64,000 nucleotides of DNA, taken from the NCBI GenBank assembly GCA_011317545.1, contig WUJK01000001.1:1837501-1901500 (forward strand), written 5' to 3'. Of the stretch, positions 11,725-25,414 are shown in pieces (the first letter of the stretch is position 1; each line of letters begins with the position of its first letter). The translations under genes and the position numbers were made by a program. This stretch comes from Coniella vitis (Eukaryota > Ascomycota > Sordariomycetes > Diaporthales > Schizoparmaceae). The notes under the pieces were generated by a model. The model ran no database searches and was not told where the DNA came from. It saw only the letters and a program-made list of their open reading frames with translations.

Positions 11725-12152
11725 TTAAAGTATTAAAAAATTACCGAAAACCCTCGATACCTTCGATTAATATTATAAAGCCGACGATAATAATATTAGT
11801 AATATTATTCTCCGGCCCCTTACTTATATTAAATTTAATTATATTTAAACTATTAAGGGCTTTATATTATAATTATTAGGATAATCGGCTTCTATTCCTT
11901 ACGTAAAATATATAGATAATCGTAAGCCTTTTATCGAATGTATTAACTTTATTAATATTACCTTTAATACTTATAATAATTATTATTATAATTCTAAGGG
12001 TAATAAGTATAATTATTATATTAAAGTTATTATTACTACTACTACTAAAATCACTTTATTTAATATTAATATATCTTCTATTACTATTTATATAACCTAT
12101 ATAATATTAATTAATATATTAATAATCTTTTATTATAGATAATAGTTAAATA
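11725..12152 (+). pseudogene. Unclassified decayed coding sequence, left part (split by family B)
   Basis: The plus-strand frame reads well if TAA/TAG are taken as former Gln/Trp: TLDTFDQYYKADDNNISN, then RPLTYIKFNYIQTIKGFI. A run near 11,970-12,020 has four Tyr codons spaced as C-x2-C-x8-C-x2-C, suggesting a lost zinc-binding motif. Element B interrupts it; the right part would resume at 25,621. Family not recognised. Confidence 0.4.
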
Positions 12153-12358
12153 TAAGGGTTCTTTAAGATACGGTTAACTAATTAAACGTTAACTAACCGC
12201 ACGTAATATATAATAAGTTCGTATATTCTAAAGGTTAGTTAATTAATTAACTAGTTAGAAGGGTAACTATCTCGAGGGCTTAGGTATTATAGATATATAG
12301 TAGGTATATATTATATCGGCTGTGCCGGTAGGTAGACGCCGGTAGGCACGGATCTATA
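12153..12358 (-). repeat. Family B LTR, left copy (3' LTR of the minus-strand element)
   Basis: 206 bp from TAAGGGTTCT to GGATCTATA on the plus strand, near-identical to 25,415-25,620. It contains a duplicated ten-base word (CCGGCAGGCA type) that survives better in the other copy. Confidence 0.88.
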
Positions 12359-12594
12359 ATTACCCCCTTTCTTATATTAATCGTCCCGATTAATCCCTTT
12401 CTAAAAAACCTTACGAATACATCTTCGTTTATAATAATCCTTGCTAAACTTAAGTACTTTAAAGGTATCCTATGAAATCTATTGCTATTTAATATCCTAG
12501 ACTAAAATATACCGAATCCGGTACTTTTAGCCGTTATATCGTTATAAGCTTAATAGGTTTTTATCGCGTTTTTAGGCGATTTAGCCTAAATTGC

Positions 12595-12692
12595 CGTTAC
12601 TCGTTTAACTAACTATTACTAGCTTAATTCGGCTAGCTTTAGCCGTTGCTCGCTTAACTAACTATTACTAGCTTAATTCGGCTAGCTTTAGC
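12595..12692. repeat. 49-bp tandem duplication inside family B
   Basis: Two adjacent 49-bp units (12,595-12,643 and 12,644-12,692), each ending AATTCGGCTAGCTTTAGC, differ at two positions, both explained by C/T or G/A change. A partial third unit follows. They lie between the pol end and the 3' LTR. Confidence 0.85.
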
Positions 12693-13303
12693 CGTTACTA
12701 TTTAATTGCTATTTAGGCTAGCGTTCGTAGCGATTCGTATACGGTCTTTTTCGAATATCGTTTTACTTATATATTATAGGCTGCGAATAGGGTAGCTATC
12801 CGTATTATAAGCAGGGAATAAATTAGTACCGTTATACCTAAACGGTAGTATTATACTACCTAGGCTATATAAACCGTACGTATTACTAGCATAGTAACTT
12901 ATAATAGCCTAAGGACCGTCGTAATACGGTTTATATTTATATACTTTCTATCGTATACGTAAAACCTAGTTATTAGGCGCGTATACTCTTAGCAGAGCCT
13001 TCTTTTCCTATAGGATTACTTATATAGCCGCGTATACGGCTATTAAACTATTCGCATATTTATATACTAGAGGAGCTTTATAGTGCTTTATTAGTTCGTA
13101 ATCGACTATTATCTCCTCCTCCTCTATTAAATTATATATATATATAGCTATCTCGATAATAATAGCGGGCTCGTTTAAGTTAGGTATAGTACCGAAGAGT
13201 AGAAAGAACAGTAAGTAACTAGACGGTTGCGGCGTCCGATTATATATTCGTATAGCGCGTTTTATAGCCGTATTAGGGTCTATCGTATAGATTATCTAGT
13301 TAT

Positions 13304-13642
13304 TATAAACGGGTATCGAGAGAGCGTTCGTAGTTTCGATCCTAATTTCTATTATTAACTAACTTAAGGAGAGAAGTAAGAGTAGTATCTATATAGCAGC
13401 GCGAGAGCTACTCTTAAATAGCTCTTATATTTAAGATCTACCTATAGATAGAGTTTTCTATAGGTCTACCGTCGATACGGGTCCTATTACCGATAGTCTT
13501 TTATATAGCTTATAAGCTATTCGGAAAACGCTCCTATCTAGTGCTTATATAATATTAGTCTCTAGACGAGAAAGGAATATATTAACTAAGGCTTTATACC
13601 CTAATATACCGAAGCCGTATATTTACCTATAGGCCTATAATA
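13304..13642 (-). repeat. Family A LTR, copy 2 (3' LTR of the nested element)
   Basis: 339 bp, TATAAACGGG at the left and GGCCTATAATA at the right on the plus strand. Strongly RIP-mutated. The GTTAT duplication lies directly left of it. Confidence 0.92.
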
Positions 13643-14280
13643 TTACCCCCCCGCTTAGGCTAAACGCCCTCCTATAAAGCCGTATATAATATAATAGCTA
13701 CCTAAAAAGTATAATAACGTAATACTACTACGCCCGCTTACCTTATTAAAGGAGCCTTATCCTTATACCTAGCGAGTATAAAAGGAGTTTTACGTTTACG
13801 GAGCTCCCTTTAACCTAGCTATCGGCGAATCTATAAGTTCTACCGCTTATTATTCGTTAATAGAATAATAGTAATACCCTTAACTTAATAAGCGGTTATA
13901 AATATAATATCTTTACTCTTAAAGCCTCGAAAAAGTATAAATACCCCCTTAACCCCTACTTTAGGGGTTATTCCTTCCTCTTAATTAAACTAAAGCCCTT
14001 ATAAGTTATATAAAACTAACCCCTATAATAATAAAGTAAATATCGCGCCTTCCTTATTTATCCTCTACTTATACTTAGCTTTATTAATAATATAAATATT
14101 ACTACTCGCTCTAAATAAGCTAGTATAGCTCTTACCGCTATATTTACTACCGCTACCCCCGCTATTACTATAAGCTCTATAGCTATTCCTATAGCGGTAA
14201 TACCTATAGCTATAGCTATAGCTACTCTTACCGCGCCTGCCGCTATTCCTACCGCCGCTATCCTCGCTCCTACCGCCGCC

Positions 14281-15071
14281 TAGCTCGATAAAGCTATTAA
14301 TAAGTTTATTTAGAGTATTATCGCTATTAACCTATAGCTCTAACCTTATATTACCCTCCCTAAGGGTATTAGGGATAAATAGTATCTACCCTATATTATA
14401 AGGGCCTTTAAGAACCCCCTTTCCCTCTACCTTTATAATATTAGTAAATAGCGCTTCCCCTACTTCTTCGTAGCTTACTAACTATTATAGCCGACGCCCG
14501 TTATTTCCCCTATAGGATAAATAAGAAGGGTAAGAACTCCGGCTATTCCTATACCCCCCTTTACTAAACCGACGAGATATATACCGCTATTATTACTATA
14601 GTTAATTATTCCCTTACTTATAATACTTCTAACCTTAGTATATATTACTCCTTCCCTATTTACGCCTTCCTATACTTATATACTCTAGATACTCTTCGCC
14701 CTTAAGCCCTTACTGCTCTCGCTATACGCTATACCTATAACTATCTGCCTAAGCTAGGTAAGATTTAGGCTAGCTATAATAAAGTCCGGTTATTAAATAA
14801 TAAGTATACCTATAGTATATATACCTACTACTCCTTCCCTATCTATATCCTACTAACTTTATACTAGCGCTATAGCCGTAAGCTTATATACTATTAGGCG
14901 GTAGCGCTAGAGGATATTACCGACCTATTAGCAAAGCTTATAAAGGGGGGTAATAAGGGTAAGGGCTTAGTTAATATTAAAGTAAAGCGTAGCGTTAATA
15001 ATAACCCTTATTCTAATAAAACTAAAGAGAGTAATTCTAATAGTAAGGAGGAGGTAAGCGAGGATAAATAG
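14281..15071 (+). pseudogene. Antisense accessory ORF of family A, RIP-degraded
   Basis: This frame runs opposite to gag-pol and lies between the end of pol and the 3' LTR. The first part reads LDKAINKFI..SIIAINL, then LPKGIRDK. From about 14,475 a different frame continues to the stop at 15,069-15,071 with only a handful of TAA/TAG, all explicable as former Gln/Trp: ARYFPYRINKKGKNSGYSYT, LLAKLIKGGNKGKGLVNIK, then an acidic KEEVSEDK end. The frame change could be an intron or an old frameshift. The same tail and stop recur in the other full copy (complement, ending 37,341). I know no function for it. Confidence 0.6.
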
Positions 15072-15129
15072 GTAGCTATATTAATATACGTTTCGTATAT
15101 AGTTTTCTTCTTATCTATAATACTTAATT

Positions 15130-18100
15130 TCCCTATTCTTCTTTTCTATAACTTTAAGCTATTATAACTTATAACGCTATTATAGCGTTACTCGAACTCC
15201 TTAAGAGTAACTATATCTTTAAATTCGGATAATAGCTATTAATCTAGCTAGTCCTATCCGATTTACTTAATTAGGACCTTATATTATAGCGTTTCGTCCG
15301 TTTTCGTATAGCCTTTATACGGCTTATTATATATTCTAATAATACTCTCTACCTAGTATTCGGGTTCCTTTCCCTTTTTAACTATAATAGGGTTAAACCG
15401 GTATTCTCTCTATACCTATAATAGGAGCGGGTTTTATATAGCTCGAATTAGGAGATCTATATAGAAATAAGGGTAAATACCCGGCGGGATATCTAATTCC
15501 ACTATATAAGGGCTAATAACGTATATTACGGTATACTTCTCGTATAACTAGGCTAACTTCTTTAAAGGGCGGTCGGTAGTAATATTTTATAGGGAGAGCT
15601 AAACCTTATCGCCTTTAATAAGCCGCTCTATAATTACTTATAACTTATTCGTAGATTCTTCTATTCGTTATTACGCGATTATTATTACGGCTTAAGCGAA
15701 AGTAGTTATATCTTTAAGCTATTAGATAAAGTTCTCGGCTTAAACTCTAGGCGCTTGCGCTAATAATATACTATACTCTACTTATTCGATTAGATCTATA
15801 TAATAGCTATATAGGATAAAAAATAGGCTAAGGCTAATTATACTAATATCCCTATTATTAATAGCTAGTTAAGCGCTAGGTAGGAGTATCGGCTAATCTA
15901 ATTATATATATATAACGAACGCTTAGAGGTAATTTATAACCTTTTAGTTTACCCTTTCTATAGCTTTATCCGTTTATAGGTAGAAAGCGGTACTTAGGCG
16001 CTATTCTATCTTTATAAGCTCGTATAATTAGCGCTAGAACCCTCCTACCTAGTTCGAGCCTCGGTTATTAATTATTACCTTAGGGAAACTATAAAACCGC
16101 TAATAATAGTATAAGAACCGCTCTATATATACTTCCGCGCTTATATTATATATAGCTTCGAGTATAATAGCTTTCGTTAGTCGGTCCGTAATTATTATTA
16201 AATAAGCTTCTTTTATATCGTCCTTATAGGGGAGGTTAACTATAAAGTTTATAGATAACTCGCTTTATACCCGCTTAGGTATTAATAGGGGCTTAAAAAG
16301 GCCTTTCCTCTAATATCTTTATACTATCTTACGTTTATAGATATTATAATTTTATATAAACCGCCGAATATTACGGTATATACCTAGCTAGAAATAGCCC
16401 CTTATTATTATCGTAATAGTAATATCCCTCCCTAGGTAGTTAGATAGGGTAAAATCGTAGATACTCTATATTAGTTTAATATATAGGGGTTCTTAATCCG
16501 GTAATTAGAGCTATTCGCGGAACTTAAATAATCCTTTCTTATCGATTAAGTACTCCGCTATAAATACCTTAATAGGCTTACCTTCGGATATCTATAGGTA
16601 AGGAGGAAAAGAGTATTTACCCCTACGGATTATACTTATAAGCTAGGAGTATACCTTATTACGCAAGGTAGTATTATTCTATAAGCGCTAGAGCTCCTTT
16701 TATATAAAAACCTCGCTATTTATTAGGAATAGCTCGTTATATACTATAATTTAGTTTATCTCTATCGATAGTAAAAGCTAGATTTATTTACTAATAAGGT
16801 ATTCGTTAGATATATTATATAATATATCCTACTCCCTCCTCGAGAGGGCGTTTAGATACTTATTAGCTATTCCCGTACGGTAGATTAAATAGTATCGAAA
16901 ACGAGCTATTATTTCGAACTAGCGGATCTACCTCTTAGTAAAATACTATAATATTATAAAATATTCGAGGTTTTTATAATCCGAGTAAATTATAAATAGT
17001 AATATAATACCCCTAAGCTCCGTATCCTATACTCTTAAGTAATTAATAATAGCTAGTAATTCCTTATTATAGATCTTATAGTTATATTCTATAAGGCTTA
17101 AGTAATATAAGTAGTATACTACCGGGCGGAGGATATTATATTCGGCCCTTTAAGAAAGGTAGCCGCTTAATAAATATCTAGAATAATCCGCCTCTAATAT
17201 TATCTCCTTATCCAGATCCTATTAAGCGAGTACGGGCTTATTAATAAAGAGATACTTTAGCTATTCGAATATAGCTTCTTCTTACTCCCCGAACCTAAAT
17301 AAGACCCCCTTTTTAGTTAAGGCTAGGAGGGGCCCTATAACTTCGGAATAATTAGCAATAAACTAATAATAGAAGTTTATAAATCCTAGGAAGCTATAAA
17401 CTCCTTTAACTATCTTCGGAGCCTCCTAATTATATATAATATATACCTTCTTAAGGTCTATATAAATCCCTACCCCCGCTTCGATAATAAAGCCTAGGTA
17501 CTTTATCTCGGTTATACCGAATTCGTATTTAGCGATATCTAAATTTAGACCTATTACTTCGAGAGCGTATAATATTAGCTTTACCTTTACTCGGTAGTCT
17601 TTAGCTGTACCGTCGGTATATATTAGAATATTATCGATATAAGCTAAATAGAAGATATCTAGGTAGGGGCGTAAAGCGTTATTAATATAACGCTAGAATA
17701 TTACAGGAGCGCCTATAAGTCCGAACGGGGTTATTAGCTATTCGAAAAGGCTATACCTTATACGAAAGGCGGTCTTTTACTCGTCTCCTTCCTTAATATA
17801 AAGCTTATAAAACGCTATTTATATATTAAGCTTAGTAAAATATTTAATGTTTACGATATTAGATAGGGTCTCTTTAATAAGGGGGAGCGGGTAACGGTCG
17901 GCTTCCGAAATAGCGTTAAGCGTATAATAATTTATATAAAAACGGAGGCCGCCCCTTAGTTTCTTAATAAAGATTATAAGAGCTCCTATTAAGGAGCTAT
18001 TAGCTCTAATATAGCCTATATCGAATAGCTCGGTAAGAGTCTTCCTTAATACGATAAGTTTTTCTCTAGATATCCCGTATAATAGGCCTTATAGAGCGTT

Positions 18101-20200
18101 TATAATAAACCTATCCGCTTTCTTATATAACCGAATCTTATAATCCGCTCCCTTCCTATATAGCGGTAGCGTAGAAGCTATATCCTTATTAAAAAAGTTC
18201 CGGAACTTATAATACTCTAAGGGGAGTTTTTTATTAACCGAGGATTCTATTTTCGGTAACAGGGCCTTAGTAATATCGGCTATTATAATACTAAAAAGCG
18301 CTACCTAAGCGGTACTTAAGCGTTTTATATACCGGACTTCGCTTTAGATAATAAGGGTACTAATAAACGTATAGTTAAAGTTCTTAGGATTATATTTTTA
18401 TTCCTAAACCTCTAATCCTCCTATTTATTTAATACTTAAGTAGTGCTTATAAGCTATATATATTACCCTCTTTCTTTCTACTTAAGGTTTTCCTAAAATA
18501 AGGTTATATTAAAGGCGGGGAATTATATAGGCCTAAATATAATATAAATACCCGTCTAAGTTTATATTAAGGTAGGTTATATAGCGGATAATAGGCTATT
18601 TATACGATATTCTCTCCCTTAGCGATTAATAAAGGGTCTTAAGCGGGATAGGTATATACGGAAGTTTTAACTTATATATAAGTATCTCGCTCGTAGTAGA
18701 ATAGTAATTATAGCTAGAATTAATAAGTACTAGGATAAATAGAGTTAAATTATAGAATAGGTTTATTATAAAATAGTTTCTATTTATCTAATACTTTACT
18801 TCTTATAGGCTAAAGTCGAGACCTATAAGCTCCTATACGCGATTCTATATAAAAATAGCTAGTTTTCCTCCTATTCCTTAGTAGTATTATTAAGGTCGAT
18901 AAGGTTAGTATCGGCGATATTAATTTCCGTCTCCCGGGTAGCTCCTAAGCTAATAAGTAGGCGTATATATAGGAAGGGGTAATAAGTAATTCTATAGTTC
19001 GAATATTTATACCTATAATAAAGTCCTTATTCTTTCCTATACCTAATCTCCGCCTAATTAACCTACTTTATACGCTACTTATTAGCCTATAAAGTATTAA
19101 TACTAATTATAGCTATATCCTTATCGGGATTTATATAAAGGTTTTATAGTTTTTATCCGTTCCCTCCCGCTTATTAGGTTATTCTAAAGCGTTATACTAT
19201 AGCTCCGGATAAATAGCTTAAGGGTAAAGTATAGTTATTATCTCGGATAATAATATAGTTTTCTAGCTTAGCTAAGATACGGAACGCTTTCTTTACCTAG
19301 TTATTATATATCGACGGTATTTCTATATTAATAAGCTATATATATAATATACTATTAATAACGCCCTTTAGGTATATTAACTTAACTAAGTCCGGCTATT
19401 TTATACCGCCGGAGTTTATTAATAACTTCTCTTATTAGGAGAAGAAGTTAGGGAAGGGTTAGCCTTTCTTCTAAGTAAAGCTCCGGAGCCTCTAAGAAGT
19501 AATAATAGTATAATTCTTATCGTAATATCGGTAGTAGAGCTATTATAGGAATAAGGAGGGTTTCTAAAAGCTATACTCTCCTCCTATAATATAATAGCTC
19601 CTTATTATAACCTTTATATCTCCCTCTAGGTATTTATAGATTTCTTAGAACTTATCTATATAATTCCCGATAAAATAAGTATTTCGGACGAGTTTATACC
19701 TTATAGTATACTCCTATACTAGGAATTAGGTATATATACCCTTAAAGTTCGCTAGTTAAGAAAGGGGCTTATATTTAGGTATAATTATACTCTCTAAGGC
19801 CTTATCTATATCGATATTAGCGTCTTCTATATCTTAGGAGGTAGGGGTATAGGTATCTTCTAATTTATTAAGTACCGGGTTAGGGTATTCGGCTACTAAG
19901 TTATTAATACTTATTAATAGCTCCTATAGTAATAGGCTACGGGATTATTCGATTTATATAAATTATACTATAAGCGCTTCTAGTTTTCGTATACTATCTT
20001 CGCGCTATTATTATATTACTCCTTTAATAATATGCTGCTATTCTTCTATTATTTAAGTAACTATTTATTATATAGTTATTATTATATTATTATTATCGTT
20101 ATTTACTTAGGTAGGGAGTTACCCGAATTACTCGTTATAAGGGTACGATATCTTAAAGCTATACGCTAAATAAGTATATAAATACCGTTAGATATATAGG
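15130..20200 (-). pseudogene. Family A gag-pol with chromodomain (nested copy), RIP-inactivated
   Basis: Minus-strand polyprotein relic. The reverse transcriptase region reads LRPYLDIFY, LAYIDN, ILIYTD (YIDD changed to YIDN). Near 15,300-15,200 it reads QYKVLIK-stop-IG-stop-D and, further on, LLSEFKDIVTLKEFE, the signature of an integrase C-terminal chromodomain whose Trp codons became stops. This places the family in the chromovirus clade of Ty3/Gypsy. Every domain carries in-frame TAA/TAG, so it is dead. Confidence 0.85.
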
Positions 20201-20225
20201 GTAGGTAGAAAAGAAGTTAGTTAAA

Positions 20226-20564
20226 TATAAACGGGTATTAAGAGAGCGTTTATAGTTTCGATCCTAATTTCTATTATTAACTAACTTAAGGAGAGAAGTA
20301 AGAGTAGTATCTATATAATAGCGCGAGAGCTACTCTTAAATAGCTCTTACGTTTAAGATCTACCCGTAGATAGAGTTTTCTATAGGTTTATTATCGATAC
20401 GGGTCCTATTACCGATAGTCTTTTATACGGCTTATAAGCTGCTCGGAAGACGCTCCTATCTAGCGCTTATATAATATTAGTCTCTAGACGAGAAGGGAAT
20501 ATACTAACTAAGGCTTCGTGCCCTAGTATACCGAAGCCGTGCATTTACCCGTAGGCCTATAATA
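20226..20564 (-). repeat. Family A LTR, copy 3 (5' LTR of the nested element)
   Basis: 339 bp. Its right end (20,515-20,555) keeps several TG dinucleotides, so RIP is incomplete there. GTTAT follows directly. On its left lies the self-priming site at 20,213-20,225. Confidence 0.92.
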
Positions 20565-23500
20565 GTTATATACTATACTATATTTTAGTAGGTTATTTAC
20601 CTTTTCGACTTTCCCGTTGCTCTATAAGTATACTAGTATAACGGGGTAGACCTTACTATTATAGCGTTTATACTATTACTAAGCCTCTACGCCGGTAAAG
20701 TAACTAGCGTTATCCGAGATAAGCTCCTTAGGTATACTAAATATCTACGTAATACGCTCTAATAGTAATAGTATAGCTTTAAATTATATATTCGCTATTA
20801 CCTTAGCTTTAATCTATCCTATCGCGTATTCTATAGCTACGAGGATTAGTATACTATTAATAGCCGTAAAGTTAATTACCTAGTATATTAGCAGCGGCGG
20901 GGGTAATATAGGTTATAAGTCTAATAGTATAGGATTAGGCTTCTTTATTAACTAGTAATAAGGGTATTCGGCTACCGTCTATTATACGATTAAGACTAAT
21001 TTAGGGTATTAGAACTTATATATTAGTAGGTATACCGTTATACCTACGGTTATATAACTATAGCTTTCGTAAACGTTATACGCTACCTTAATAAGCTTAC
21101 TCTCGTTTGCTATAAATAGTATTACTTAGCTTCGTATAGCTAGTCCTTACGGGTATAAAGGGTCTCCTAGCAGCCTTATATAACGTATTAATCTATATAA
21201 ATATCCGCCGTATACTATAAAGTATTCTTTTATCTATTATTTATCTATATTAGGTAGCCGTAAGCTTTATAATACTAAATACTCTAATACTACTTATAGA
21301 TCTAATCGATTTATCTTATAAGGGTATTTTAAAGCGTATACGGGCTTTAAATTATCTATCTCGAGGGTATTCGGAGGATCTAAGTCGGAATATTCTTTAT
21401 TAAGGTATACTACGGCGGTATTATCGCCGCTAGTAGGTAGTCTAGAGAGGTAATTAGCTATTATATTCGCCTTACCTAGCTTATAAACGATACGAATACT
21501 ATAGTATTCTATAGCGTCGAGAAAATATATTATCCGCAGCGGTTATTCGATCTTTATTCGTAGCGTTTTTAAGGAGTTATAGTCCGTTACTATTATTACC
21601 TCGTTTCCCTAGGTCTAATATTTCTAATATTAAAGCGCTAATAGGATCGCGAGTAATTCGTATTCTTATACCGAGTAATATAACTATATTAGTATTAGTT
21701 TACGCGAGAAATAGGCGATAGGGTAAAGAGTTAATTTACCGTTTAAATTTAGGTATAGCTATATAAAATAGGCGCTTATATAGCCTTAGCTAGAGTTAAT
21801 ATCTATTACCGACGGTAGGCGTTAGTTAAACGGTTTAACTATTAGTATAGACGTAATAGCCGTTCTGATTTTTTATTACTCTACCTTTACTTTAGCGGAG
21901 AGTATAATAGCTTTATTTTTAGCCCCTAATATTAATACCGATAGATATCTAGACCGTTTAGAGTACTAAGGAATTAGTAATCTAAAATAGCTTACCGCGC
22001 TTATAAATATATAAACCTCTATAGTTATAGTTAGTATTAGTCGGTCTTATACAGCTACGACTTTAATAGGGTTTAATTATATACTATTTAGGCTAATTAG
22101 GAAGCCTAAAAAGACTCCTATTATAACGAATAGCTCGGTCTTTAAAGTATTAAGTAATATACTATATTCCTCTAGGTAGGCGAATACTAGTTTAATATGT
22201 TTATAAAATTATATAGGGGTATCGGCCTATATTATAATATTATCTAATAGCCTTAATATAAAATCTCTAAAAGGTTCTAAAATCTCCTCTATTAACGCTT
22301 AAAATATAGCTAAGGAGTTCGTTAAGTCTATAGGTATTACGATCTATTCGTATAAACCGTTCGGTATCTAGAACGCCGTTTTCTTACAGTTTTTCTCCTT
22401 AATTAATATATACTAGAAGCCGTTTTTTAAGTTAATAAAAGCGTAATAAGTATAGCCGGCTGCTTTTTAGATCTAGTTTATAGTATTCGGCAGAGGATAT
22501 ATATATTTAATAGTAATATTATTTAATAGTCTAAAATCGTAGTAAAAGCGCTATATAATATACGGGTTATTCTTATCTATTCGCACCGTTTAGCTAGATA
22601 CCTTCTTAGGCATTAAATAGGCTAACGCGGCCTATAGCAATTTACTCTTTCGGATTAAACGGCCCTAATAAGCTTTAACGAAGTTACGGATAGCTTATTC
22701 CTATATAGGGCTAAACCTATATAGTACTAAGCGAATAGGTAGATAATTACCCGTATTAATCTTATAGCGTACTTTTAATAGTTTTTAAATAGCCTCCGTC
22801 TTACGTTTAGAAGTATCGAATAGCCCTAGGAATAATATCTCGTACTCTTATAGATATATATTAATTTATATATTATCTATAGGTATAGCTTTACCCTATT
22901 TAACCGATTTATAAGTATCGGTTTAATATAGGTATATTATATTATCCTCTTAAGCTACGAATACGGCGTTCTAATAAGTAAATATAATATAGAACGCTTT
23001 AGGTACTAATTCGTCCGGCTATAGTATAGAACGGCCTTCGAAGGTATTTAATATAACGGTCTCTCGTTTATATCTACGGACGTTACCTTTATAGGATAAT
23101 ACCTACTTATAGAATACTAATTTACTTAATATAAGGTCGCCTAGGAAGGTATTATCTATAACTACGCTATAGGCTACTAAGAATAATTCGGATTATTTAC
23201 CTAATATAGTAGTTTAAAACTAACCTAGTACGATTATATTATAACTAATTAAAGGGCTATAACCGCTTATACCTTTTATTATTCTAGGTCGGGTAGAAGG
23301 GTAGGATTATAATTAGTCTATAAGGGATTAAGAGGTATAGTATACTATTAAGCTATAATCGAAGAATATAATATATTCGTACCTATTAGGTAAATATACG
23401 ATAAATAGGTTATATAGATCTCCTATCCCCTTTTAGTATAGTTTATCTTAAGAGGGTAGAGGTCTTCCGCTAATACCTATATTTATATAGTAAGTATTAT

Positions 23501-25414
23501 AGCGCCCCTATTCGTCGGTATCCTTAAGGGCTTATTCCTCGAGAATAAAACGGAGGTTATCGTTTATATAGTTATTATAATCGCTAGCTATATAGCTAGT
23601 AGGGTCGACGACGCTATTATTATCGTTATTATCCTAGTAAGTAGCTATATATACGTAAGGGGTGCTATTATAAGTACGGCCGCTACGGCCGCTACAGCTT
23701 CTATATATACTTATACTATTAGGCTTATACGTAAAAAACTCTTAGACCTTTCGAAAGCCTCGGTTACGGTCCTCTTTATATAGAATACCTTTAAGAGTAA
23801 CTATCTCGCTAATAGGCTTATTAGCGGTAGGCTACTTAATAGGCTTTAAGTAGTCCTTAGCTTAATAGCCGATTTTACTATAATTATAATACTTATTATT
23901 ACGGCTATATATAGCGTTAGTAAAGTAGACGCTATAGTATTTATCTTTATCTATCTAAGTATTATAATAACCGCAAACGAACGCTATATCGGCTATAGAA
24001 GTATAGGTATAGGTGCTAATATTAGTAGTACTAGTACTAGCCGCGAATATATTATTTATATCCTTAGAGTAAGGGTCTAAGATAGCTAAGATACGTACGG
24101 TCTTATTAGTAGGCTCTATAGCGATTAAACGTATACTAGGCATACTATAAATATCGCTTTCGGCTGCTTTCGAAGTATATAGCTTAGTATATACGGCGAT
24201 ACGCTCGATTAGGTTTATAGCTATAAGGCTATTTATTATATCGAGCAACTTAGTATATATACTAGGTATCGTTATCTATAGCTTTATAACTAACGTTATA
24301 TATATTATATCTAATTATCTATTATATAGCGATATTCGGTAGAACGCGCTATATAGACGTTAGGCGAATATATAGTAATCCTTACTACGCTACGGTAGTA
24401 TAGTTATAAATATCGATAGAGGCGAGTTAATAATATAATAATCGGTTAAGGTCTAAATAATAGCTTCGATAAGTAGTACTTATAAAGGGCTAGGATATAT
24501 CTTAATAAACTCTCGGATTAGTTAGAAGTTACTAGAGAGCTCTAAAGCGATATAGCGCGCTTATATATTATAGGGTATTAAGTTTAAGATTAGTAAACTC
24601 TAAATATAAGCTAGTTTCTCGAAAACGGTATTATTAGCCTTATTAAGCTTTAATTAAATAGGTATAATAACCTTATTCTTAAAGGAGATATATTCGTCCT
24701 CCTTACTATTTAGTATATTACTTTCGAAGAGTATATAAGGCTAAATATTCTTAATAGCTCGTTTATTAATAGTTAGGCGGTCCTAATTAGGTATACCTTA
24801 AAGCGGCTATTCGAAGTTAAAATAGCTAGATTTAAAATAGATAACTTTAGGCTTATTATAGCGAATCGGCTCTATCGAAGGATTAACGGGCTATCCGTAA
24901 GTATTACTATAATTATTATTTAAGCGTTTATATATCTTATAAGGAGGGGTAGTAAATTTACGTATAGTATTACGCGAGCGGTTACTAGTATTAGGATAGT
25001 TATATATATCCTAGCTACTAATAGTATAAGGCGTAGGTTTATATAGTATTAACTATCCCTCGGTCTAAGGTTACTTGCCTTTTAGTTTAGTAATTATCTC
25101 TAAAATCTGCTTATTACTCTCTAATAGGGTCTTTAGTATCTTTTCGATACGGTTAAAACGCTAGTTATACTATTCGTATAGGTAGTTAGTTTTTTCGTTT
25201 AGTTCTTTAATTAAGTATAGAACTAGGCGCTCGAAGGGTCCGGCCGGAGAGGATTCTCGAGTAGGATTAGTAAACTCGAGGTCCTCTAGTAATTCGTTGT
25301 TTAATATAGCTAAATTAGCGATAAACGAGTTGCTAGTATTATTATTAGTATTTTTCGCAATAGGGAAACGAGTTTAAAGAGATAAGGGTTATCCTCTTTA
25401 AAAATAATTATTTT

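Larger units (their letters stand above)
13304..20564 (-). mobile_element. Full-length family A Ty3/Gypsy chromovirus, minus orientation, nested in family B
   Basis: 7,261 bp with two 339-bp LTRs and a perfect 5-bp target duplication GTTAT at 13,299-13,303 and 20,565-20,569. On the minus strand the order is gag, protease, reverse transcriptase (YIDN, from YIDD, at 17,641-17,627), RNase H, integrase and a chromodomain near 15,380-15,190. Between pol and the 3' LTR an antisense frame runs on the plus strand and ends at 15,071. It inserted into family B and so is younger than that element. Confidence 0.93.
12400..25380 (-). pseudogene. Family B gag-pol, RIP-inactivated and interrupted
   Basis: The minus-strand reading (25,380-20,570, then 13,298-12,400) recalls a Ty3/Gypsy polyprotein. 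The gag zinc knuckle at 23,891-23,850 is Y-x2-Y-x4-Y-x4-Y, exactly C-x2-C-x4-H-x4-C with every ligand turned to Tyr. The only sizeable open stretch is 97 codons at 23,955-24,248, upstream of the knuckle within gag. Reverse transcriptase shows LLDNIII followed by EEYSILLNTLKTELF (nt about 22,250-22,130). Downstream are an RNase H-like YYSVYEYELLAI and an integrase-type tail. The many in-frame TAA/TAG replace Gln and Trp codons. Non-functional. Confidence 0.8.

Noticed and set aside
23955..24248. 97-codon minus-strand frame as an independent gene
   Set aside because: Open piece of the dead family B gag lying just upstream of its zinc knuckle.
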